This document shows, one piece after another, positions 56,601 to 64,000 of a stretch of 64,000 nucleotides of DNA; positions within the stretch are counted from its first letter, which is position 1; each line of letters opens with the position of its first letter. Position numbers and translations under genes: made by a program. The DNA lies in assembly GCA_012845835.1 (NCBI GenBank), contig JABAKD010000013.1:13198348-13262347 (forward strand), read 5' to 3'. The DNA comes from Undaria pinnatifida (taxonomy: Eukaryota; Sar; Phaeophyceae; Laminariales; Alariaceae). Below the pieces are notes generated by a model, which was given only the letters and a program-made list of their open reading frames with translations, searched no databases and was not told the DNA's origin.

Positions 56601-57783
56601 GACGCTATCCTCACTGTAGCGACCACGACCATGATAATATCGGCGATTATCGTCGAGATCACCTTTGTGGACACTAGGCCGGAGGGCAGCCGGGGGCAGC
56701 GCATGAGCAGGGTTGTTAGCGAGTACCTTATCGAGGGCGCAAAAGAGTACCTTACTGAGGGCGCCAGGGAACTCGCGGAGGTAGGCAAGAAGGTGAGCGG
56801 GCTTGACCTCGCTGACTACTTCAACGGCGGGAGGGAAAAGGACCTCTTGCCTCAGCCGCCGGTGGGGACGGGGTGGGGGGGGGGGGGGGGGAGGGGTGGA
56901 CGGCCTCCCGGGGGGAGGGGGGGCTCTGGGTGACGAACGAAGCAGCAGCGCAGGAAGCGATGGCGTCCGTCGTCGAAATGTTTGTAAAGAAGGAACGCCT
57001 GGGGTGCTGAACGGAGGAGGGGGGGCGGGTGCCGCGGCGGCCGCCGGAGGTAGTGGGTGTGCGTCGAGCGATGGGGCTGGGAGCGCCTTCGATCCCCCCC
57101 CAAAGGGAGAGGGTGTGGACGGAGAGAGGGAGGGCGGGGGCAAGGGTAAGGCCGGGTCTGTGAGTGCCGTGTCGGCGAGCGCGTCAAGCCGAGCTCTGGT
57201 AAGCGTGTTCAAAGGGATGATGAAAGAGCGGCTGGTGCTCGTCACATTTTTCCTGCAGGCGATACGGCCGGCGCAGGACCTGGCACCTCTGGTATCGCTG
57301 AAGTTTTCCGGCAGCGCGTCTGTGCTCGCTGGGATTACGAGCTCCCGATCGCTGTGCAGGGTTTTGGTACCGATGACTCCCCTCATCCCGTGGCTTGTGA
57401 GATTGGCCGGAGGGTCTTCAAGCGAGGGGGCCGCGGCGAAGATGGGTGGGGATCGTGCTGTAGCGGCGTTCATGTGCGTTATCATGGCGGGGCTGGTTGC
57501 TTGTGTCCCCGCGGTAGGAACACTGAGGGAGTTGCACCACCTGATGGCGTTTAAAGGTCTGTGTTATATCGTGCGAGAGTCGACGGCAGGGGCGGTGATG
57601 GCGCGATCGGCGGGAACTGCGAGCGTGGGGGCCTTTTTCGGGTGGCAGCACTGCATTAAAGGCATTCAGGGGACGTTTTCTCATTTTTTGACGGGTTTCC
57701 TGTCGGGGTATTCGATCTCCGCTCCGTACTACATGGTGGCCATCTGCGACTTGCTTTACGCTTTCACGTACTTGTATATCTAG
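46955..57783 (+). CDS. Major facilitator superfamily transporter, 2 exons
   Basis: Exon 1 is 46955-47671 (239 codons), exon 2 is 56496-57783, with an 8,824-bp GT-AG intron at phase 0. The junction reads AYIRDT|VPQEWQSSAFSQHS, which fits the loop between helices 4 and 5. Helix 1 is near residues 104-130. Loop 2-3 carries the MFS signature GFLSDRVGRR (178-187). Helices 5-6 lie at the start of exon 2, then a Gly/Ser-rich cytosolic loop of roughly 170 residues, then helices 7-12 ending in YAFTYLYI. About 667 residues in all, longer than most MFS proteins because of the soluble N-terminus and central loop. Known role of the family: proton- or gradient-driven transport of small solutes across membranes; the substrate is not predictable. 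Exon 2 is one base out of frame across a 17-G run. Confidence 0.85.
48070..48450 (+). repeat. Two back-to-back tandem duplications
   Basis: Unit one, about 94 bp (GTGCATCGCATTCGTCGCTA ... CGTATCGTATAA), occurs at 48078 and 48172. Unit two, about 103 bp (CCGCTGAGGCCGCATTGCTG ... GTACTGCAGCAGTAGCT), occurs at 48247 and 48350. Both pairs are nearly identical, hence recent. Confidence 0.85.
48735..48930. repeat. GGGTC-type repeat, copies 3 and 4
   Basis: GGGTCGGGTCAAGAGGGGTC, with TCTCACGGGTC phrases like those at 7560 and 12475; a further short block with CGACCCGCGGGGC and CGCGGGTCATGACCC lies at 49835-49910. Confidence 0.65.
49325..49567 (+). CDS. Small frame with signal-peptide-like start (uncertain)
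   Basis: Eighty codons beginning MKKAIAGVLVVLAMFLTPGA then AVAG: a basic n-region, hydrophobic core and A-x-A cleavage site, a convincing secretion signal by eye. The rest (GLHESTWPGCFPLRYSGMFA ...) has three Cys and a Gly-rich end, with no family I recognise. It lies inside the gene 2 intron on the same strand. It could be a nested gene, an exon fragment or chance. Confidence 0.25.
   Translation: MKKAIAGVLVVLAMFLTPGAAVAGLHESTWPGCFPLRYSGMFAHARCVTTRVTAGVGGGGLASWLGFQKSEKKDKQPCAR
50220..51560 (+). repeat. Diverged long repeat, three or more units
   Basis: The sequence TCACGCCGTAGACCCGCCAA ... CTCACAGCCTTCGAGACTG ... GGAACCCGGGATGG at 50425-50545 recurs at 51197-51335 and 51436-51540, with 'GTCGTGAT(G)T' and 'CACGACTACG' flanks. 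Non-coding, period irregular. Confidence 0.6.
51561..53800. other. Intronic simple-sequence stretch
   Basis: GGTGGGTGGTTGGGTGG-type run near 51940-52050, and a pyrimidine-rich TTCTTTT tract at 52380-52500. Long frames on the minus strand here are low complexity. No gene called. Confidence 0.5.
53820..53990. repeat. Inverted relative of 50715-50825
   Basis: CATGAAAATACGTGGGAGTG and GTGAGCTCAAGCTTT, followed by CCCCATCCGCCGGAGGATG, mirror CATCCTCCGGGGGATGG-like and GAGCTCACCACATTTCCACG at 50740-50805. The block is edged by ACTATTTAATAATAGGGTCC and TATTATTTAATAGTAGTGGG, AT-rich near-palindromes that may be element ends. Confidence 0.5.
54630..54850 (+). repeat. Tandem array, about 50-bp units
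   Basis: Five units of ACAGAACCCACAGAAGTTTC plus GGGTACGGTATTATTTTCTT. Echoed downstream near 55430-55560 (GGGTACG and CCCGGGTACG phrases). Confidence 0.75.
55190..55290 (+). repeat. 33-bp tandem repeat
   Basis: GACTCAGAACGGGTGTTTGT followed by TCATGTGTGTGTC, three copies. The antisense frame gives HTHEQTPVLSR repeats but is not a gene. Confidence 0.85.
56230..56347 (+). mobile_element. LINE 3' end, copy L2
   Basis: AATGTTGGAGGTCCCTCTAT, AGGAGCAGGAACGGCGCTCC and GCAAGCAACAAATGCGTACG. Truncated to the last 120 bp; lies 150 bp upstream of gene 2 exon 2. Confidence 0.65.
56496..57783 (+). CDS. Gene 2 exon 2: helices 5-12, frame break at poly-G
   Basis: Acceptor ATCAG|GTTCCTCAG; a second AG nine bases on is also in phase. 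The first frame gives AYLAAPALIAW, TMIISAIIVEITFV and an acidic helix EYLIEGAKEYLTEGARELAE. The frame carrying helices 7-12 is one base away and opens before the 17-G run at 56875-56891. Either one G is miscounted in the assembly, the allele is broken, or a short intron (donor AAG|gtgagc at 56790 is attractive) removes the run; I found no acceptor with the matching phase. Confidence 0.8.
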
Positions 57784-59094
57784 ATAACGGAGGGGCTCAA
57801 GTACCTGTACAAGTACCTGCTCCTTTTTAATCTTGTTTTTTGGTTCGGTCGGGCTTGGACGGGGCGGTGGAGGCTATAGAGGGTTTCCACCGTTAGGATG
57901 TCTGTTTTTTTTTGCCATCGTCACACGCGATGTTTGAAGATAATTGTTGTAGCTTTCCCTATGACCACGGCCGTGGCGCGGCGGCGATTAGGGTGTTGGG
58001 TGCGCCCTTGTTCCGGCCAACCAGCTTGCACAGCCATAGCAGAGTCTTATTATATTATATTTGTTCAGCACGGGGGGGGGGGGGGGTTGCCATTGTGCCG
58101 GTTGAATGGAGCCCCTGTTCTCCTATAGTGCCGCGGAATCGCTGGGCACGGCTGGAACTCTCTATAAGTATCCCTAGTTCCCGTTAGTAGTGCCAGTGCC
58201 CTGAATAGTGCCGGTATGTTGGGCTGGCACAACCCGGCACTATCGGGAGCCCCCCGGTGTCACTGTACCTCTGCTGGTTTTTCGGCTCATATTTGCGGGT
58301 TGCACTAGGATAGCTGCCTTTTTGTGTGTCGACTGTGTGTGGTCGTGTCCTCGGGTTTTTATGTCATGGCGCGCTTCTGACGGTCGAGGTGATGGGAGCT
58401 CCTCGTCGATTTTATCTTTTTTCTTTGCCGAGCTGCTGGTGGAGCGCGGTACCTAAAACTCTTGTAGATATATATTCCGAGCAACCGCTTGCTGCGGCAA
58501 AAGCTTCTTTTGATGGCGCTGATGGTGCTAACTTATAATCAACCCCACCGATGTACAGGATTTGTCGTTGTTTCTGCCAAGGCCGCGTGTGTGCCTGTCG
58601 ATGGGGCGACGTACGGTAATACCCTCTGTCATAACGCCTCCTGGGGCGAACGTCAATTTTTTAATAAAACGTTGTCCCCGGAGGAAACAGAGGTAAGACT
58701 TGGCCTAATTAAAATAAAGACCTCGGGGAGAGAACGCCCCGGGGGTTTCTTTCAGTGTTGTTCTCAACACGTCCACCTTATCCGCCGCGTACCTCGCGCT
58801 CAAATACCATCGATGTCGGGTGTCAACAGCATCTACAAGCAAGAACCCCAAGCACTCTCGGCGGCTCGTGGAAGCGCGCTGCTCGTTGCGCATAAGTCGC
58901 AGAGAGGCGGAATGAAGTTCCGCAGATATACTAGTGTTCCCCGACCGGGGTGACATTGTGTTTTTGTGCCGTCCCCCGTGGGGGGGGCAATTTGCTTTCG
59001 TACAAAATTGTCCCCGGGGATATATCAAAGAGATACCAGGGGGTTTCCGCCAAAAAAGAAATCATCATTCCCCGGGGATAACACAGCGTTTTTG
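57784..59094. other. Downstream of gene 2
   Basis: Presumed 3' UTR, then unassigned DNA. A G-run lies at about 58072-58086. Around 58660-59090 the phrase GTCCCCGG(A/G)G occurs three times and CCCCGGGG palindromes cluster, hinting at element ends; no copy elsewhere in the window confirms this. A 154-codon frame at 58489 has no recognisable product. Confidence 0.4.
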
Positions 59095-59394
59095 ACGCAT
59101 GCTACAGCGATAGAGGCAGCACTTCTTGCCTGAAACGATTCTAATTGGCGGGGCCATTAACTCAAAAACTTTTTTTTTAAACATAATTTTCCTTTAATAC
59201 CTAAGCCATGAATATTTCATCCGGTAGCATTTTTTTTCCCCCGGGAAATTAGTTGGGGGGACGTCTTAACGCCTTTACAACTGGAAACCCGTTTTGGGAA
59301 CAAAATTACTTGGACTCAGTATAGGGAGGGGTTTGGGGGGTCTAAAAGGGTTAAGAGTCAGCAAAAAAAGGGGCTCACCTCTATCGTAGCACGT
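59095..59394 (+). mobile_element. Family A copy with B at a second site
   Basis: Termini GACGCATGCTACAGCGATAG and CACCTCTATCGTAGCACG. The B element at 59266-59354 interrupts the phrase GTCTTAA-GAG, which other copies show intact (TCTTGAGCTCC at A2 and A3; TCTTAAGCTCC at 21437). Confidence 0.8.
59266..59354 (-). mobile_element. B mini-element
   Basis: TTAACGCCTTTACAACTGGA ... CTAAAAGGGGTTAA, 89 bp with a perfect TTAA at both ends. Same B family as 7762-7936, opposite orientation. Confidence 0.82.
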
Positions 59395-60020
59395 CTTATA
59401 CCTTATACCACTTCTTGGGCCATTTGGGGGGGGGGGGGGGGGGGCAACACAACAAGGACGGTGGCGTTGACAGAGGATATTGCGGTAGTGTTGACTGTGC
59501 TTGATGTCGTGAGTTGTGTACAGTCAGGCGTGCTCTCGCGTTGGTGCAGAATGATACCCCCTTTTTTGGTGAGGTGAGAATCGCTTCTCACGATCATGAC
59601 TTGCAGATTATCGCATTCGATCCCGGAGCACTTCGGGGTCCCACTTTAGTGCGGGTGTTGTTGTCTGGCAAGGGACCGCGACTGTTTCGTGGTACACGGC
59701 AGGCAACTTCTCGAACACCGTTTCACGAGACAGGAGCGGAAAAAAAATGGACGTGTTTGTCACACGCGGCTGGCCAAGTTGAGTTTCAACGAGAACATGC
59801 ACGCGCCGGACAGGTCACGATCTTGAAGTGGGACCTATTTTGTAATTATGTCGTTATGATGTGGTGTGACTCGTACAACAACCGTGGCTCGACTCCTCCC
59901 CCGTCTACGCCTAATGATACCGCAAGGTATCACTCTATAAAAAAAAAAACACCTCACCGGTGAGCAGCACCCGAAATTAACTATGCTTTTATCAGGGGCA
60001 ATAGCAATATAATAATAATA
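59395..60020. other. G-run and unassigned sequence
   Basis: An 18-G run at about 59427-59444, otherwise no feature. A 149-codon frame at 59514 lacks similarity. Confidence 0.5.
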
Positions 60021-60027
60021 CTTCGAA

Positions 60028-60184
<157 letters not shown>

Positions 60185-60479
60185 ATACTAATACTCCGAG
60201 TAATATATTGAGACGCACGGGTTTGCTTTGATAGTTCAGAGGCACCGCCAACGGGCACGCAGCATAGATAGTTTGTTGTTGCGGTGAACAGCGGCCGCGA
60301 CGGGGCTATTGATCGCACGGGTAGCATCTTCAGTTTGTGTTTCATACCCCTCTCCGCCAGTGAAAGGGCATATTATATCGCACTTACTTGGATTCATTTC
60401 CATCTCTTTGAGACTTCAGGCGGGAAATGGGACAGTTACGGCTGGTGTTAGCCAAACGGAACAGCCCGGGCGGATGGGG

Positions 60480-61310
60480 TAGGAGGGTGTGTGGGGGGGG
60501 GGGATACTCATTTGTTGCTTGCCTTAGTCATTTGGCCCGTTGACCACGCATCCCTTCCGAGACGGAGCACCGTTCCTGCTCCTAATAGAGACACCTCCAA
60601 CATTTAACCGCTCATTACGCTTCTTCTATGTACTACATAGAAACTGTTTGCTCATCCTATCCCCGTCTTGCTTGAAATTTCGCCGCCTGCGACCACCATG
60701 TATCTCCTAGGATATCGATCGTTTTTTTCGCTGCTCTCTAGTTTACCAAACTCTTCCATGTCACATAGATAGGTCAAGTTTCCTCAACTCCTCCTCTAAC
60801 GCATCCCGTCCCTCCTAGTATATTTCACATTCTTCTATTGATACGATGTGAGTCCTATTCTCTGCTGTTGTGCCACATAAGCACATATGTGTAGTCAAAT
60901 CCTCCTCCTCCCGACTACACTGGCATGCCTCTTCTTTCTGGTAGGTCCAGGTCCCCTACACGAAATCACAGTTACAGATTTTCCATTGGGCCGTGCAGAT
61001 ACTTTTTCATTCCAATATCTTCCCTCAACCCCCGTATATCTCTTAGGGCTTCTCCTCTTTCACCTCATTTCTTAGCGCCTGCCTTTCCCTTTCTTCTACT
61101 CTATTTCTTATAAATCTGTCTTGTACCCGCCAAACTTTTCTGTAGACAGTAAATACCTCTTCTTGGTCACCCTATATTCTTCCATATTTTCTCGACTACG
61201 TTACCCCATCTTGTTCCAGCTCGCCCTTTTGTTATTTCGTTCCGTACAGCATTAACAACTCTGTATGGCTGGCAACCTCTTCTCCGGCATACTATATTTT
61301 GCTCTATTAT
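60480..61310 (-). mobile_element. LINE-like element, C-terminal coding remnant, copy L3
   Basis: The minus strand, read across frameshifts, gives VFTVYRKVWRVQDRFIRNRV, a Cys/His segment (CQC...THMCLCG) and CEIYEGRDALEEELRKLDL, then KQFLC...KKRNERLNVGG. The order, basic/acidic helices then a Cys-His knuckle then a charged tail, is what follows the RT domain in non-LTR retrotransposons. Several stops and frameshifts: dead. It ends in the 3' sequence shared with L1 and L2. Confidence 0.65.
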
Positions 61311-61365
61311 GTTGCCATTTCAAAATTCTTACGATGGGGTAGGAGGGGTGTGCAACAGTAAGTAA

Positions 61366-61612
61366 GGATTCGTTTTACGGTGTAGCCCCCCCAACTTTTC
61401 TTCAACGAAATCGGCGGTTTCAAAACCAGCTTTCGGTCGTATCTTCTGATATACGGTGCCCCTCGACACCCCGACGTCATCGATCGATAAACCTTTGCAC
61501 ACAAGAAACAATGGACTATGGATACTTTTTTAGCACCCTTCCTTGTGTCGAGAAGCCATGAAATGTTCGTTGAAGAAAATCGCTGGTGTTGGGGGGGGCT
61601 ATCGTAGTAAGA
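61366..61612 (-). mobile_element. Family G MITE, copy 2
   Basis: Ends TACGGTGTAGCCCCCCCAAC and GGGGGGGGCTATCGTAGTAA, imperfect inverted repeats. Lies just beyond the LINE remnant in the same orientation. Confidence 0.75.
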
Positions 61613-61619
61613 ATCAGTC

Positions 61620-62890
61620 TAAGGAGATCATGTCATCTGATGAAACGCAACATGTTATGAAGGCATGTACACCATAACCACCGCCCTTGCGTTAAATCCA
61701 GGCCCCAGTGCTTAACAGGCAAACGGACCCCGGATTGTGCTGCTTTCTGGCGTAAAATATCCACTCACCACATTAATGACCCATAGATAGGCAGCGTTGA
61801 CGATATAGATCATTATCATCATTAGTAGCAGTGGTTGTTGTGGTGCACCTTTAACACAAAACGTTGTGTTACAGCATCGATCGGCAAAACAAAAAGCAGC
61901 CCGGGTTGGTGAGTTAGGGGAGATATACGTCCGATTTGCTGCGTCTTGCCAGGACATCAACAACAAGCACACATCGTCGTGATGAAACTTAACTATTACA
62001 ATCATCTGCTACTACTTGAATCTAAAAACTAAGGCGGAGCACCAAACCGACGATCGAAAACGATCTCAGCTACGACTCGAATTGTACAGGCGGGGACTGG
62101 TATACTGCATACTGTTGTTGCTCGCTCTTCCTATTAATAGAAAGTCGGTAAGACCGCAGTTACATGTTACTACAGTAGTTGCCGTTTTTAGGTCACTAAC
62201 TCCCCCCGCCCCAGGCACTTCAGCTTAACTTACAACAGCTCGCCCGTATAGTCTATAGCTCTTTTCGGTAGTTCGCCCGTGGGCTACGTACATGATGAGC
62301 TACATATGAGCTACATGAGCTACATGAGCTGCACATACATGTTTTCCGGGCTTGGACTATAGGAGGGCAGCTCGTCTGCATCTAGATCAGCTGCATGAAC
62401 ATGCTTCCAAACCTTGCATTGAGATATTGGGCACTGGCTTGTACATTTTTTTGTTTTTCGCCCGCGTGCTCATTGCGGTTTGGGTTGCATGACCAAATCG
62501 CCTTGCTGTATTTGCAACAAAGAAAGGGCTTATCTCTGTCTCGCAGTTAGTTTGTGACCACAGAGAGAGCTCGTCTCTCTGTGAGGCATCAGCACGGACA
62601 CTGGTTGGTTGTTGTGCTGGATGTAGATGGGTGGGTGGGAATATCGGTTCAATGTTTGTGAAGAACACATAAATCGGGGATTCCAGGTATTCTAAAAAAT
62701 CTTTAACCACAATCTGTAAACACCGACTTGGTAATGGTTTGGGTGGTGGACCACGTGGCTCTCGTTGGATGGGTTGCCTCTTTATTTATACTCCGGAGTA
62801 CTTACTAGACGTCGCCGCACCGAGTATTTGAGAGATATCATACCTCGTATTATCTCAATCCTCTGTGCGTCCGTAGGAGGTACGCCTTCG
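61620..62890. other. No gene recognised
   Basis: Unassigned. A small ATGAGCTACAT array lies near 62290-62330. Confidence 0.5.
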
Positions 62891-62894
62891 ACTG

Positions 62895-63150
62895 CTTCTA
62901 CGATAATAATAGCCCCCCCCCAAACCAGATATTTTCTTTAAACGAACGTTTCGGGGCTGCTCGACACAAGGAAGGATACTATTGAAAGAAAAGTATCCAC
63001 ATATTTTCTTGTGTGCAAAGGTCTATCGATCGATGACGTCGGGGTGTCGAGGGACACCGTGTTTCAGGAGATACGGCCGGGAGTTGGTTTTGAAACCGGC
63101 GATTTCGTTGAAGAAAAGTTCGGGGGGGCTACCGTAGAACGACTCCTTAC
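62895..63150 (+). mobile_element. Family G MITE, copy 3
   Basis: CTTCTACGATAATAATAGCC, then a C-run at the left, and GGGGGGGCTACCGTAGAACG at the right. Interior closely follows copy 1. Confidence 0.78.
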
Positions 63151-63194
63151 GTACCATAGTGAGGTGCGTTGAAAGAGCGAATAAATATATTATA

Positions 63195-63465
63195 TACAAA
63201 GGCTCCGCATGCGTGCCGGCATTCGTCGGCACCCACTTGCTTCGGGTTGTTGTTGTTGTTGTTGTTGTTGTTGTTCTCACATTAACTCGCATAATCAAGT
63301 CCGTGGTCACAGGACAGGCTCCAGTCACTCTGGAGATGAGGATTCGGGTAGGGAAGGGCAGCACTTCGAATTGTTCGATTCAAAACTTGGTAGAGTAGAA
63401 AAAATCACCACACACAATCATAGTCTGCGCGTGCGGTATGTAAGGTAATGCCAAGAGTTCGATAT
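63195..63465 (+). repeat. Hairpin repeat, copy occupied by S
   Basis: Starts AAGGCTCCGCATGCGTGCCG, continues through TTCGGGTAGGGAAGGGCAGC after the S insertion, and ends near GTAATGCCAAGAGTTCGATA. The hairpin here is imperfect. Confidence 0.7.
63246..63342 (-). mobile_element. S retroposon, 5'-truncated
   Basis: Flanked by TTCGG at 63241-63245 and 63343-63347. The unoccupied sister at 14649 has a single TTCGG. Minus strand: CCTCATCTCCAGAGTGACTG ... GAGTTAATGTGAGAAC(AAC)n. Confidence 0.85.
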
Positions 63466-64000
63466 AGACTAACAACCATAACAATCATAACATTGTACTA
63501 CTATTAATAGCTACCCGTTTTTCTAGTGAATCTGATTCCGAGTTTCATTCATCAGATTTCGATCGGATAAATCCGAGCACACGCCGACTCACCCTTTAGT
63601 CTGGCGACGAAACATGTCGAGTGCGTTTCTTATGATATTTTAACTCAATCAAGCATCCGGGGCCAGTAAGTAAGGTGACTGACCATCTCTGCTGCGTGTT
63701 CTCTTCTTAGCCACTGAGAGGCGCGCACTGAGCCAGTTTCTGAAATAGTCTATACAATGCATGCTATAATAGCATCATTTTGATCCGAGCCTCCCAGATC
63801 GACTGTCTGTGTGTTGTCTGATCGTGGAGAGACGTGCTGACGTTGTTCCAGGCGAAACACGATGGTATGGCTGCCTCCGTCATTCAACTCCTCGAATGCT
63901 GTAGCAATGCTGCTGCTTGTTGCTAGCTGTGTAGATCGCTCACTTCTTGTAGATACAATACGCGACTACCGCGCTTACGATTTTGACAACAAAGAATTTC
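63466..64000. other. No feature recognised
   Basis: Unassigned sequence at the window edge; no exon or repeat match seen. Confidence 0.5.

Overview
The window looks like nuclear DNA of an intron-rich, repeat-laden eukaryote. A brown alga or related stramenopile is my best guess, an inference from style only: coding exons with Ala/Gly/Ser/Lys homopolymer runs, GT-AG introns of 0.2 to 9 kb packed with transposon debris, abundant microsatellites. No bacterial operon features, rRNA, complete tRNA or CRISPR are present.

Two multi-exon genes can be assembled, both on the + strand. Gene 1 (352-20199) has eight exons whose phases all match. It encodes a protein of about 1111 residues: a low-complexity, lysine-rich, NLS-bearing N-terminus, a TPR-like segment, then a prolyl-hydroxylase-like 2-oxoglutarate/Fe(II) oxygenase domain with an HxD motif, distal His and a 2OG-type Arg. 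Gene 2 (46955-57783) encodes a 12-helix major facilitator superfamily transporter split by an 8.8-kb intron; a 17-G run in its second exon leaves the reading frame one base out. The genes are about 27 kb apart and nothing links them functionally.

The rest is mobile and repetitive DNA, layered by nesting. Named here by letter: A, a roughly 280-bp terminal-inverted-repeat MITE (about ten copies, mostly in gene 1 introns); B, an 85-bp TTAA-flanked mini-element repeatedly inserted into A; C, F, G, E, other dispersed families; S, a retroposon with an (AAC)n tail; T, tRNA-derived SINEs; L, LINE 3' ends; TRIM, tiny LTR elements with about 84-bp repeats; and D, a 14,431-bp LTR retroelement (29705-44135) with apparently identical 415-bp LTRs, inserted inside a TRIM, plus its internally deleted relative at 25675-27867.

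Layout: 1-351 upstream sequence; 352-20199 gene 1 with introns full of A, B, C, F, S, T and minisatellites; 20200-25060 minisatellite, A, F, G, T and TRIM copies; 25060-29704 T, deleted D relative, E copies and a second LTR-leader fragment; 29705-44135 element D, whose 13.6-kb interior is made of degenerate tandem repeats with no gag or pol I can recognise; 44136-44670 TRIM array; 44671-46954 microsatellite and featureless DNA; 46955-57783 gene 2; 57784-64000 A/B, (AAT)n, LINE tail, G and S copies. Several insertions can be proven from the window itself by comparing an occupied copy with an unoccupied copy of the same repeat.
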